DNA of 64,000 bases from Catenulispora acidiphila DSM 44928 (GTDB lineage Bacteria > Actinomycetota > Actinomycetes > Streptomycetales > Catenulisporaceae): contig NC_013131.1 of assembly GCF_000024025.1 (NCBI RefSeq), positions 3,472,001 to 3,536,000 of the forward strand, given 5' to 3'. The position numbers and the translations under genes are program-made. Under the pieces are notes generated by a model, which saw nothing but the letters and a program-made list of their open reading frames with translations, ran no database searches and was not told the DNA's origin. Shown piece after piece: positions 36,834-45,258 of the stretch (positions are counted from its first letter, which is position 1; each line of letters starts with the position of its first letter).

Positions 36834-37829
36834 TTGCGCATCCTCCGACACCCCGGCCGGGTCCGGGGCGCCACGGCCGCGCTGCTCGGCCTCGGTCTGG
36901 TCCTGGCCGCTACTTCGACGGCGACCGCGACGACGGCCACCCCCGCCCACGCCGCCGCCTCCCGCCACGCCGACGGCGGCACGCACCGCTCCCCGCACAC
37001 CGCCGGTCTGAACCACGCCAAGGCTCCCGCCTCGACGATCATGTGCGCGAAGGTCGCCGCCAAGGCGGGCTTCTCCTTCAACCGCACGGTCGCCACCTCG
37101 CTGGGCCAGGAGCCGCAGATCGTCGTCGCGATCGCGGTGGCCATGGCGGAGTCCAGCTGCAGCCCGAGCGCGGTGAACGTCAACTCCGGCGGTTCGCGCG
37201 ACCGAGGCCTGTGGCAGATGAACAGCTACTACCACTCCGAAGTCTCCGATTCCTGCGCCTTCCAGATCCAGTGCAACGCCAACTCGGCCTGGAACATCTC
37301 CAACCACGGCACCGACTGGAAGCCCTGGACCACCTTCGCGTCCGGCGCATGGAAGACCTACCTCGCCGCCGCGCGATCGGCGGTCTCCGGCGGCTTCACG
37401 TTCCAGCTCATCGACTCCGCCGCCGGCACGTGCCTGGACGCCGACAGTGCAAACCACGCCAACGGCGCGCCGGTCCGGCAGTGGGCTTGCGACGCGAGCG
37501 ACCACTACCAGCAGTGGACGGTCGTCTCCAGCGTCGGAGCGCTGCCGATCCTGCGCAACCTCGGCACGGGGACCTGCCTGGACTGGGATGGAACCAAGGT
37601 CGGCAACGCCCAGCCGATCGTCCAGTGGGCCTGCGACGCCGCCGACGCCAGCCAGCAGTTCTCGTTCCTCGGTAGCGGCCGGATGAACGTCGACGGCCAG
37701 GCGCAGGCGCTGATGCAGAACAGCCACGCCGGGACGTGCCTGGCGGTGCAGGGGACGAACCACGCCAGCGGTGCGCCGGTCTGGCAGGGGACGTGCAGCG
37801 CGAGCGACGGGTACCAGATGTGGGATTGA
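36834..37829 (+). CDS. Secreted lysozyme-like protein with ricin-type lectin domain
   Basis: About 331 residues. Signal peptide GATAALLGLGLVLAATSTATA; then a transglycosylase-like domain at roughly 65-190 with VAIAVAMAESSCSPSAVN (catalytic Glu candidate), DRGLWQMNSYYHSEV and DWKPWTTFASGAWKTYL; then a ricin B trefoil at roughly 195-331 with three QxW units (YQQWTV, SQQFSF, YQMWD) and repeated GTCLD. It would cleave peptidoglycan or another glycan while the lectin holds it on its substrate. TTG 36834 behind AGGTGG was chosen; in-frame GTG 36810 is possible. Confidence 0.8.
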   Translation: MRILRHPGRVRGATAALLGLGLVLAATSTATATTATPAHAAASRHADGGTHRSPHTAGLNHAKAPASTIMCAKVAAKAGFSFNRTVATSLGQEPQIVVAIAVAMAESSCSPSAVNVNSGGSRDRGLWQMNSYYHSEVSDSCAFQIQCNANSAWNISNHGTDWKPWTTFASGAWKTYLAAARSAVSGGFTFQLIDSAAGTCLDADSANHANGAPVRQWACDASDHYQQWTVVSSVGALPILRNLGTGTCLDWDGTKVGNAQPIVQWACDAADASQQFSFLGSGRMNVDGQAQALMQNSHAGTCLAVQGTNHASGAPVWQGTCSASDGYQMWD

Positions 37830-37892
37830 GCTGAGGGGCGCTGCTCGGGGACCGGTTCCATCGGCCGGACCGGTTCCCGGCCGGACCGGTCC

Positions 37893-38618
37893 TTACTTCC
37901 GGCGGCGAGGCTTGGCGGGCTTCTGACTCCTCGCGGATCGCGCGGGTGCCCTCGATGGCGTTTTGGGCTTCGCGGCAGCCTTCGTCTTCGCCGCCGGCTC
38001 CGGCGCGCCGCGTCCCCGCGTGCTGTTCACCGTCCGCCCCCGCACGATCCCGATGAACTCCTCGACCAGATCGGTCGTCTGCCCCTCCAGCCAGGACAGC
38101 ACGACCTGCGACTGCGGCACGTCGTTCACCGGCCGGAAGACGAGGTCCTTGCGGTGGTGCAGCCGCGCCAGCGACTGTGGTACCAGCAGCAGCCCGACCC
38201 CGGCGGCGACCAGCTCGATCGCGTCGGCGGTGGTCTCCGGGCGGGAGATCGCGGGCAGACCCGGAAGCTTGTCCCATTCCAGGCAGTCGTCCAGCGGGTG
38301 CTGCACGATGTAGGGGTCCAGCTCCTCGAGCGCGACCTCCTCGACCGCCGTCAGCTCGTGGTCCTTGGGGACGACGACCACGGTGGTCTCGGCGTAGAGC
38401 GGGATGGCGCTGAGCTTGTCCCGGTCCACCGGCAGCCGCACCAGCCCGGCGTCGGCCTCGCCGTCGATCAGCGTCGCGGCGGCTTCGGCGGCGGTCACGG
38501 AGACCAGGTCCAGCGGGACGCCCGGCAGCCGCTCACCCCACGTGTGCACCCACTTCGCCGGCGTCACACCGGGGACGTAAGCGAGCCGGAACCGGGGGGA
38601 ATCCTGCGTGCCTGTCAC
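37893..38618 (-). CDS. LysR substrate-binding domain protein without HTH
   Basis: 241 residues from GTG 38618. Residues about 8-200 are a LysR-type effector-binding domain (FRLAYVPGVTPAKWVHTW, ADAGLVRLPVDRDKLSAIPLY, LVAAGVGLLLVPQSLARL). There is no helix-turn-helix; instead a Lys/Ala/Pro-rich tail (KTKAAAKPKTPSRAPARS) ends the protein. In actinomycetes this protein is regularly found divergent from the DUF5997 gene, as here (58-bp gap), suggesting a joint role. The basic tail may bind nucleic acid (inference). Confidence 0.85.
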   Translation of the reverse strand: MTGTQDSPRFRLAYVPGVTPAKWVHTWGERLPGVPLDLVSVTAAEAAATLIDGEADAGLVRLPVDRDKLSAIPLYAETTVVVVPKDHELTAVEEVALEELDPYIVQHPLDDCLEWDKLPGLPAISRPETTADAIELVAAGVGLLLVPQSLARLHHRKDLVFRPVNDVPQSQVVLSWLEGQTTDLVEEFIGIVRGRTVNSTRGRGAPEPAAKTKAAAKPKTPSRAPARSARSQKPAKPRRRK

Positions 38619-38675
38619 CCGGTCAGGGTACCTGCCGAGATCGGCACCCCCGCGCGCCTCGATAGGCTTGGGCCC

Positions 38676-39185
38676 ATGACGTCGCAGAAGTCCACCCAGA
38701 CGATGAAGCCCGCGACAGCGGCGAAGAAGCTGGGCGTATACCTTGAGGCCACCCCCGAAGCGTTCCAGGAGGGGGTCGTCTCCCGCGACGAGCTCGACGC
38801 GCTCCAGGCCGACCCGCCGGAGTGGCTGCGCGACCTGCGCCGCGACGGACCGCACCCGCGCCCCGTGGTCGCGGCCAAGCTCGGCATCTCCATCTCGGGC
38901 CTGTCCCGCGGCGGCGTCGAGGAGCCGCTGACCACCGCGCAGATCGACGCCCTCAAGGCCGACCAGCCGGAGTGGCTGCGCAGCGAGCGCGCGATCCAGG
39001 CCGAGGTCCGCCGCGAGACGGTGCGGGTCAAGGAGAAGGCCGCCGCCGAGGAGAAGAAGGCCGCGAACAAGGCGGCGGCGCCCCCGCAGCGCCCCTCCGC
39101 CCGCTCCGGCACGCACGACCCGCGGGGCGCGAAGGGCAAGGGCACGCGCGGTACGCGGGGCGGCACGACGCGCCGCGGGCGCTGA
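38676..39185 (+). CDS. DUF5997 family protein
   Basis: 169 residues. MTSQKSTQTMKPATAAKKLGVYL begins the conserved part; two copies of an L-x-ADxPEWLR motif (ALQADPPEWLR and ALKADQPEWLR) frame a segment like a small helical repeat. The C-terminus is Lys/Arg/Gly-rich (GKGTRGTRGGTTRRGR) and probably binds nucleic acid. Function unknown. Divergent from the LysR-effector protein, a conserved neighbourhood. Confidence 0.88.
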   Translation: MTSQKSTQTMKPATAAKKLGVYLEATPEAFQEGVVSRDELDALQADPPEWLRDLRRDGPHPRPVVAAKLGISISGLSRGGVEEPLTTAQIDALKADQPEWLRSERAIQAEVRRETVRVKEKAAAEEKKAANKAAAPPQRPSARSGTHDPRGAKGKGTRGTRGGTTRRGR

Positions 39186-39307
39186 ACCCGCGGCCGCGAT
39201 CGCGAGCGGCGGCTCGCCCTCATCGCAAGCCTCTGACTCAATGTTCTCCCAGCGATGACCCAGCGCTAACCCAGCGCTGACTACTCACCACTGACGCATC
39301 ACCCCAA

Positions 39308-39340
39308 GCCGCCCGGCGCTCCCCAGGGAGCCCGGGCGGC
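39308..39340 (+). terminator. Intrinsic terminator
   Basis: Arms GCCGCCCGG and CCGGGCGGC with a 15-base loop, followed by TTTCGTG. It ends the DUF5997 transcript; the rest of 39186-39471 is the upstream region of the amidase gene. Confidence 0.7.
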
Positions 39341-39471
39341 TTTCGTGTGCCCGTGCCCTCTGGACAAGCCGAACTCCCGAGAGTAGAAAACAATCCACAT
39401 CTCTCCGCGACTCTCCGCAAGGGATCATGTGGTTTCAACCGGCGACCCCCCCCACGCCCGAGAGGACCCCG

Positions 39472-40599
39472 ATGCCCCACCTGGATCGCCCCTTCACCCG
39501 CCGCACCGCGCTGCGCGCCGGCCTCGGCGCCACCGCCGCGGCCGGCCTCGGCATCCTGCCCCAGCTCGCCGCGCCGTCCTCGGCGTCCGCCGCCGACGGC
39601 TCCGTCGACCTGTCGTTCATCATCGACTGCGCCGGCTGGGACGCCCGCCCCTCGTCCTCCCCGGTCCTGATGCTGGCCGGCACGACCCGCAAGATCATCG
39701 TCCACCACACGGAGTTCCCGAACGTCACGGACTACTCCCGCGCCCAGGCCGTCCACCTGGCCCAAGAGATCCAGAACCTGCACATGGACAAGAACGGCTG
39801 GATCGACACCGGTCAACACTTCACGGTCAGCCGCGGCGGCTATGTCCTGGAAGGCCGCCACCGCAGCCTGGAAGCCCTGACCGCCGGCACGAAGCAGGTC
39901 CAGGGCGCGCACTGCATAGGCGAGAACTCCCAGGGCATCGGCATCGAGAACGAGGGCACGTACTACACCGAGACCCCGCCGCCGGTGCAGTTCCAGTCGC
40001 TGACCAAGCTGTGCGTCGACATCTGCCGCCAGTACGGAATCGGCGCGCACGACATCTTCGGGCACTGGGACTACAACGAGACCGACTGCCCCGGCGTCGC
40101 CTTCTACCGCGAGTTCCCCACCCTGCGCCGCGCCGTCGCGCACGGCATCGGTCAGCACACCTTCCCGGACCGCACCTGGCCGGACATCTACGACTCCAAC
40201 GCCGGTCCGGTGGTGCGCGTCGTGCAGTGGCTGCTGTTGAATCAGGGCTACACGGTGCCCACCAGCGGCGTGTTCGACGCGACGACCGTCGCCGCGGTCC
40301 AGGATCTGCAGGGTGCGATCGGCGCCATCGTGGCCTCCGACGGCACCGTCACCGACCCCACCTGGGAGGCCCTCGGCGTCCCGATCCGGCAGGGCGACAG
40401 CGGCAACGCGGTCCAGGCGCTGCAGTACATCCTGATCAACAAGGGCGCGGCGCTGACCCAGAGCGGCGACTTCGACCACGACACCCACAAGGCGGTGCAG
40501 GACATGCAGCGCCTGCACGGCCTGGAGCCCACCGGCAAGGTCGACACCGAGACGTGGTGTGCGACGGCCGGCGGCATCGTCGCGCACGAGTTCGGGTAG
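39472..40599 (+). CDS. Tat-exported amidase/PGRP with two peptidoglycan-binding domains
   Basis: 375 residues. Twin-arginine signal TRRTALRAGLGATAAAGLG. The amidase_2/PGRP domain (about 45-215) shows zinc ligands in KIIVHHTEF and in GHWDYNETDCPG, and the HCIGENSQGIGIENEGTYY core. Two PG_binding_1 repeats follow (about 235-365; LNQGYTVPTSGVFDATTVAAV and GAALTQSGDFDHDTHKAV). It would cut the MurNAc-L-Ala amide bond of the wall. ATG 39472 has AGAGGA six bases upstream. Monocistronic. Confidence 0.9.
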   Translation: MPHLDRPFTRRTALRAGLGATAAAGLGILPQLAAPSSASAADGSVDLSFIIDCAGWDARPSSSPVLMLAGTTRKIIVHHTEFPNVTDYSRAQAVHLAQEIQNLHMDKNGWIDTGQHFTVSRGGYVLEGRHRSLEALTAGTKQVQGAHCIGENSQGIGIENEGTYYTETPPPVQFQSLTKLCVDICRQYGIGAHDIFGHWDYNETDCPGVAFYREFPTLRRAVAHGIGQHTFPDRTWPDIYDSNAGPVVRVVQWLLLNQGYTVPTSGVFDATTVAAVQDLQGAIGAIVASDGTVTDPTWEALGVPIRQGDSGNAVQALQYILINKGAALTQSGDFDHDTHKAVQDMQRLHGLEPTGKVDTETWCATAGGIVAHEFG

Positions 40600-40661
40600 G
40601 CGGGCGGTTCGGGTGACCGTTCCGACGGGGGTTCAGGCGAGGGTTCAGGCGAGGCCGATGG

Positions 40662-41774
40662 TCAGCTCGGACTGACTTCCTCGTCATCCCACAGCGCGGG
40701 TTGGATTTCGGCCGCCGGCGCTGTGGGCTTTGCCGTGTTCCGGAAGCTGCCGCCCTGGCCGCCGCCCCCACCGTCACCTGACGCCTTCGGACGGACCAAC
40801 CCATACGCCTTCGCGTATTCGCGCACTGCCGAGGTGATCCGGTCCTGATACCACGAAGGCGCATAGGAACCGTTGCGGTAGAGCGCGCGGTAGCGGGGGA
40901 CCAGGCGCGGATAGGTCGCTTGCAGCCACTCGTAGTACCACTCGCGCGCACCGCTGCGTAAGTGCAGCACGATCGGCGTCACCGAGCGCGCCCCGGCGTC
41001 GGCGATCGCCGCGACCGTCCGCCGCAGCTGCTCCGGCGAATCGGTGAGGAACGGCAGGATCGGCGCCATCAGCACCGAGCAGCCGAGCCCGGCGTCGGCG
41101 AGCGTGCGGACGGCGTCCAGGCGCCGCGCCGGACTCGGCGTCCCCGGCTCCACGGTCCGCCACACGCTCTCGTCGATCGACCCGATGGACATCGCCAGAC
41201 TCACCGGCACATCCCGCGCGGCAGCTTCGAGCAACGGAAGATCGCGCAACATCAGCGTGCCCTTGGTCAGAATCGAGAACGGAGTCCCGGACTCAGCCAG
41301 CGCCCCGATGATCCCCGGCATCAACCGGTAGCGCCCCTCGGCCCGCTGATAGCAGTCGACATTGGTCCCCATCGCCACCGACTCATGCCGCCACGACGGC
41401 CGCGCCAACTCCCGCCGCACCACCTCCGGCGCGTTCACCTTGACCACGATCCGCGTGTCGAAATCCAGCCCGGCATCAAAGTCCAGGTACGTATGCGTCT
41501 GCCGCGCGAAGCAATACACGCACCGATGCCCGCACCCCCGATACGGATTGATCGTCCACCCGAACATCGGCGACGCCCCCGGCACCTTGTTCAGCACCGA
41601 CTTGGCCCGCACCTCATAGAACGTCGCACCCCGAAACCCCGGCGTGTCAAACGTCCGCACGACGGTATCCGACGCCGCAAAGAGCCCCGCCTGCACCACC
41701 CCGGAGCCAGCCTCAGCCCCCTCCGCATCCCCCGCATCGGTGTTTCCGCTGATCAGCTGCCCGGACCATCTCAT
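40662..41774 (-). CDS. Rv2578c-family radical SAM protein
   Basis: 370 residues. The [4Fe-4S]/SAM motif C-x3-C-x2-C lies in NPYRGCGHRCVYCFAR at about residue 80; the flanking VLNKVPGASPMFGWTINPY and VAMGTNVDCYQRAEGRYRLMPG are typical of the SplB-like Rv2578c group. The reaction is not established; a repair or modification role has been supposed. The tail is Gly-rich and variable. ATG 41774 (MRWSGQ) chosen over GTG 41783. Confidence 0.9.
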   Translation of the reverse strand: MRWSGQLISGNTDAGDAEGAEAGSGVVQAGLFAASDTVVRTFDTPGFRGATFYEVRAKSVLNKVPGASPMFGWTINPYRGCGHRCVYCFARQTHTYLDFDAGLDFDTRIVVKVNAPEVVRRELARPSWRHESVAMGTNVDCYQRAEGRYRLMPGIIGALAESGTPFSILTKGTLMLRDLPLLEAAARDVPVSLAMSIGSIDESVWRTVEPGTPSPARRLDAVRTLADAGLGCSVLMAPILPFLTDSPEQLRRTVAAIADAGARSVTPIVLHLRSGAREWYYEWLQATYPRLVPRYRALYRNGSYAPSWYQDRITSAVREYAKAYGLVRPKASGDGGGGGQGGSFRNTAKPTAPAAEIQPALWDDEEVSPS

Positions 41775-41832
41775 GCAGGCCACTATAGAACATAGGTTCG
41801 AAAGATCGAAGTGCCCGCGCGGCAGCCCTCAA

Positions 41833-41877
41833 TCCCGGGACGACGCAGCACGCCGTCCCGGGACTCCGGCGTGCTGC
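41833..41877 (-). terminator. Two overlapping, mutually exclusive hairpins
   Basis: TCCCGGGACG (41833-41842) pairs with CGTCCCGGGA (41854-41863), while GCAGCACGCCG (41845-41855) pairs with CGGCGTGCTGC (41867-41877). Downstream of the YCII gene on the minus strand; a terminator, possibly with alternative folding. A 9-bp tandem GTCAGAGAG repeat lies at 41901-41931. Confidence 0.5.
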
Positions 41878-41943
41878 CTCACGCCAGGTCGTAGGTCATC
41901 GAGGTCAGAGAGGTCAGAGAGGTCAGAGAGGCCATGGCAGCGC

Positions 41944-42243
41944 TCACGACCCTGCGACCGCCATCACCGGGCCGACCTCGACGCCGCCGCCGACGCGCAG
42001 CACCGGGCAGTCCTTGGCCAGCGCCAGCGCGGCGTCCAGGTCCTCGGCGGCCACGATCGAGTAGGCGACGAAGCGGGAGCCGGCGCCGCCGATCTCGCCG
42101 AGGACGGCGTGCTCGGTCACCGCGTGGCCGATGTTCACCAGTGCCGGGCCGAGCTCGCCGAACCACGCCTGCCACTCGGCGGGCGTCTCGGCGTTGGGCG
42201 CGTAGTCGGCGGGCACGCGAAAGGAGAAAACGTAGTCGGTCAT
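41944..42243 (-). CDS. YCII/DGPF-related small protein
   Basis: 99 residues, MTDYVFSFRVPADYAPNAET at the start, ferredoxin-like YCII fold with NIGHAVTEHAVLGEIGG and LDAALALAKDCPVLRVGGGVEVGPV. YCII proteins are hallmark partners of certain ECF sigma factors, and this gene is divergent from one (42421). AGGA lies eight bases before ATG 42243. Probably a target of that sigma; biochemical role unknown. Confidence 0.88.
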   Translation of the reverse strand: MTDYVFSFRVPADYAPNAETPAEWQAWFGELGPALVNIGHAVTEHAVLGEIGGAGSRFVAYSIVAAEDLDAALALAKDCPVLRVGGGVEVGPVMAVAGS

Positions 42244-42303
42244 GATCAGGTCCTGTTCTGAATGCGGGGCGCGCCCTGGATCGGGATCGCCTCCAACCGG
42301 GTA

Positions 42304-42366
42304 GACGCCGCGGCTCGCGCCGATTGGGCGCCGCGGCACCGCCCAATTCGCGGACCCCGCGGCGTC
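42304..42366. promoter_or_regulatory. Palindromic element shared with the first ECF locus
   Basis: Outer arms GACGCCGCGG and CCGCGGCGTC; inner arms ATTGGGCG and CGCCCAAT with a nine-base gap, as at 1744-1768. It lies between the divergent YCII and sigma genes. Confidence 0.65.
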
Positions 42367-42420
42367 GGTATCCATGAGCGAGCCGAACGTGCCTCGCGGA
42401 AGGAAGAAAGGCGAGGATGC

Positions 42421-43533
42421 ATGCCGATGGAGACGGACACCGAGACGGGCACCGTGACGCACACCGAGTCAGACGCCGTGACCGACCCGGCGGACTTGAT
42501 CGCCCGCGCCCGGGCCGGCGACCACCACGCGTTCCGCGACCTGGTCCAGGGCCACTCCCACGAGTTGCAAGTGCACTGCTACCGCATCCTGGGATCCCTG
42601 CAGGACGCCGAGGACGCACTCCAGGAGACCCTCGTGTCCGCCTGGCGTAATCTCGGCGCGTTCGGCGAGCGGTCCTCGCTGCGGACCTGGCTGTATCAGA
42701 TCGCGACCAACCGCTGCCTGAGCATGCTGCGCGCCGACAGCCGGCGCCCCCGCACCGCGCATCCGCACCCTGAGGCCGCCCTACCCGAGCCCACCGGCGC
42801 CGGCGACGCCCCGCCCTGGCTGGAGCCCTACCCCGACGTGCTGCTCGACCATCTCGTCGACCGGCGCCCCGGACCGGAGGCCCGCTATGAGACCACCGAG
42901 GCCATCTCCCTGGCCTTCATCACAGCCCTGCAGCTACTGCCTCCGCGCCAGCGCGCCGCGCTCGTACTCCGCGACGTCCTGGGCTACCGCGCCGCCGAGG
43001 TCGCGCAGATGCTGGACTCCACGCAGGAATCGGTGAGCAGCGCCCTGAAACGCGCTCGCGCGACGGTCGACAACCACCTCAACCACCTCGCCGAATCCGG
43101 CGGCAGCAGCAGCGGCGCCACCATCACCGCCAGCCCCGGCGCCCGCAGACCCGCCGCCGAACACCGCCTCGTCGCCCGCTTCACCGACGCCATGGAACGC
43201 GCCGACCTGGACGCCCTGATCGACCTGCTCGTCACCGACGTGAAGCTCTCCATGCCCCCCGCCCTGATCGAGTTCCGCGGCATCGAGACGGCGCACCGCA
43301 TCTTCGTCGCCACCGTCTTCCGCCCCGGTCGCAGCTACCGGGTGGTCCCCACGCACGCCAACGGCCAGCCCGCCTTCGGCCTGTACCTGGCCGATGGGCA
43401 CGCCGGCGTCCACCGCGCGCACTGCTTCCTGGTCCTCACCACCGCCGGCGACCAGATCACCGCCATCACCAGCTTCACCACCGACGTCATGGCGCGCTTC
43501 GGAATGCCCCGAACCTTCCCCGAGCCAGATTGA
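42421..43533 (+). CDS. ECF sigma factor with SnoaL-like C-terminal domain
   Basis: 370 residues. Region 2: FRDLVQGHSHELQVHCYRILG, QDAEDALQETLVSAWRNL, RTWLYQIATNRCLSML. Linker PWLEPYPDVLLD; region 4: LPPRQRAALVLRDVLGYRAAEVAQML. The C-terminal 130 residues are an NTF2/SnoaL-like domain ending MARFGMPRTFPEPD. Same family and layout as the sigma factor at 1819; the two are clear paralogs. Start ATG 42421 after AGGCGAGG. Divergent from the YCII gene, convergent with the sortase gene (10-bp gap). Confidence 0.92.
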   Translation: MPMETDTETGTVTHTESDAVTDPADLIARARAGDHHAFRDLVQGHSHELQVHCYRILGSLQDAEDALQETLVSAWRNLGAFGERSSLRTWLYQIATNRCLSMLRADSRRPRTAHPHPEAALPEPTGAGDAPPWLEPYPDVLLDHLVDRRPGPEARYETTEAISLAFITALQLLPPRQRAALVLRDVLGYRAAEVAQMLDSTQESVSSALKRARATVDNHLNHLAESGGSSSGATITASPGARRPAAEHRLVARFTDAMERADLDALIDLLVTDVKLSMPPALIEFRGIETAHRIFVATVFRPGRSYRVVPTHANGQPAFGLYLADGHAGVHRAHCFLVLTTAGDQITAITSFTTDVMARFGMPRTFPEPD

Positions 43534-43543
43534 AATCAGAGCC

Positions 43544-44281
43544 CTACTGCCCGGTCCCGGTGGCCTTCCCCTGCGCCGCCGTCAGATGCGCGAACACCAC
43601 CACGTTCCCCATGTACGCGTAGTGCTTCTTGTCGAACCCCGCGCCGCAGGTGATGACGCGCAACTCGGCGCGCGCGGCGTCGCCGTACACCTTGTCGCTG
43701 GGGAACGCCCGGGAGTCGTAAGCCTCGACGGCGTCGACCGTGAACACCGCGGTCATGCCGTCGGAGCGGTCGACGTCCACCTCCGCGCCCTTCTTCAGCG
43801 CGCCCAGGTTGTAGAACACCGCCGGGCCCCGCTTGTTGTCGACGTGTCCTGCGATGACCGCCGTGCCGACCTCGCCGGGCGACGCGCCGTCGCCGTACCA
43901 GCCCGCGAGGTTGCGGCTCTGCTCCGGCGGAGCGCCCAGGCGGCCGCTGGAGTCCAGGGCCAGGCGCGTCAGCGGCGCGTTGACGTTGATCGCCGGGATG
44001 CGGACCCGGGTCGGGGTGGCCGGTCCGAGCATCGGCGGCATGTCGACCGGCTGGAGCTTGCTGACGTCGAAGGCCGGTCCGGCTGCCGTGGCCGCCGCGG
44101 CCGGAGCCGGGTTCGCCGCGTTGCCGAACCCCTGCGAGGCCGCCGGCTGCGGCGGCGGGGTCGGCGTGCGCAGGCTGTCGGCGACCAGCACGACGCCGAC
44201 ACACAGTCCGAGCGAGACCAGCGAGGCCGTCACCACGCCGCGCGCCGAGATCCCGAGCCGGGTGTCGTCCGCGTCCTTCAT
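43544..44281 (-). CDS. Class F sortase
   Basis: 245 residues. One N-terminal membrane helix (VVTASLVSLGLCVGVVLVADSL), a Pro/Ala linker, then a class F sortase domain from RVRIPAINVNAPL. Catalytic His in TAVIAGHVDN, Cys in LRVITCGAGFD; the usual Arg is expected near the C-terminal KKHYAYMGNVVVFAHL, where it is not obvious. It attaches proteins to the wall. AAGGA lies seven bases before ATG 44281. Downstream of a small exported protein with a sortase-like C-terminus, presumably its substrate. Confidence 0.88.
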   Translation of the reverse strand: MKDADDTRLGISARGVVTASLVSLGLCVGVVLVADSLRTPTPPPQPAASQGFGNAANPAPAAAATAAGPAFDVSKLQPVDMPPMLGPATPTRVRIPAINVNAPLTRLALDSSGRLGAPPEQSRNLAGWYGDGASPGEVGTAVIAGHVDNKRGPAVFYNLGALKKGAEVDVDRSDGMTAVFTVDAVEAYDSRAFPSDKVYGDAARAELRVITCGAGFDKKHYAYMGNVVVFAHLTAAQGKATGTGQ

Positions 44282-44347
44282 GGACCATCCTTCGCAGAGG
44301 TCTGGCAGGGGGTTCTCACCACCGGGGAAAAGCAAAACCCTGGTCCC

Positions 44348-44380
44348 AGCGCGCCCCGAGACAAGGGCACGGGGCGCGCT
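44348..44380 (-). terminator. Hairpin between surface-protein and sortase genes
   Basis: AGCGCGCCCCG and CGGGGCGCGCT with an 11-base loop, extended outward by CTGGTC/GACCAG. It lies inside the presumed operon and may lower sortase expression relative to the surface protein. Confidence 0.5.
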
Positions 44381-44441
44381 CGACCAGGAGGAGTGCCGCG
44401 AGCGGCACAGTCGCCGACGCCCGGCAGCGCCGGGCGCAGCC

Positions 44442-44906
44442 TCAGCTCTCGCTGCCGGAGCGACGGCGGCGCAGCGCCAGCGCGCCGGCGCCGGCCGCGC
44501 CCAGGATCCCCACGCCGCCGGCCATCTCGCCGCCGCTGACGCCCTGGCTGGTGCTGCCCACACCGGTGTGCATCGCGCCGCGCGGGTGCATGTGCATGCG
44601 GCGGTGGTGGTCCTCCATGCCCTTGCAGCTCTGCACGGCGTTCCACACCGCGGTCTTCGCCGCCGCCATCAGGTCGGTGACGTTCTTCTCCTCGGCGGTG
44701 CCGGGGTGGCCGCCGTCGGCGATCTGCTTCTTCAGGTCCGCGGCGGCGGCGTCGTAGGCGTGGCGCGCCTTCTCCGCGGTGGCGATCGCGGAGTGGCAGG
44801 TGTTCTTGGCCTGCGGCGCGGTCGCGGCGTGTGCCACCGGCGCGGAGAGCACGAAGCCCGCGGTCAGCACGGCGGCGGCGGTCACGGTGGTCTTGATCGA
44901 GCGCAT
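44442..44906 (-). CDS. Small exported, membrane-anchored surface protein
   Basis: 154 residues: signal peptide (TTVTAAAVLTAGFVLSAPVAHA), a helical middle with one Cys pair (NTCHSA, VQSCKG), a His/Met-rich stretch (EDHHRRMHMHPRGAMHTG) that could bind metal, and a C-terminus of hydrophobic helix plus RRRR tail as in sorted proteins. No LPXTG-type motif is visible, so sorting by the neighbouring class F sortase is only probable. AAGGG eight bases before the ATG. Confidence 0.8.
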   Translation of the reverse strand: MRSIKTTVTAAAVLTAGFVLSAPVAHAATAPQAKNTCHSAIATAEKARHAYDAAAADLKKQIADGGHPGTAEEKNVTDLMAAAKTAVWNAVQSCKGMEDHHRRMHMHPRGAMHTGVGSTSQGVSGGEMAGGVGILGAAGAGALALRRRRSGSES

Positions 44907-45258
44907 CTGTCAGCCCTTTCGGCCACGGGCGGCGGCGCCTGGTGCGCCGCTGCGGGATCCCCGTGTCACGAAAGGGGCAATAGCCGCAAGCGGTGCAGAT
45001 GATGCGCGAAGTCTGATGATCGAACTCGTGGACACCCACCTCCAGGGCCCGGAAAACCCCAGGTCAGCAAGGGGTTTCAGGTGATCTTAAGGTTCGCTGA
45101 TTCCGAGAGCCGAACGGGTGAGGGCTCTGCGTCGGCACCATCAGAGTTCTGTCGACAGGGAGAAGCAGGGAATTGCCGAGGAGCGCCACGCCTTCGAACC
45201 AGAGTCGCGCCGATCGCCCGAAGACCGGCGCGGATGATCATCGAGAAAGGGGTGGGCC
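44907..45258. other. 352-bp intergenic between divergent genes
   Basis: Holds the promoters of the surface-protein gene and of the oxidoreductase operon. Frames crossing it lack starts and motifs. Nothing else was recognised. Confidence 0.5.
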
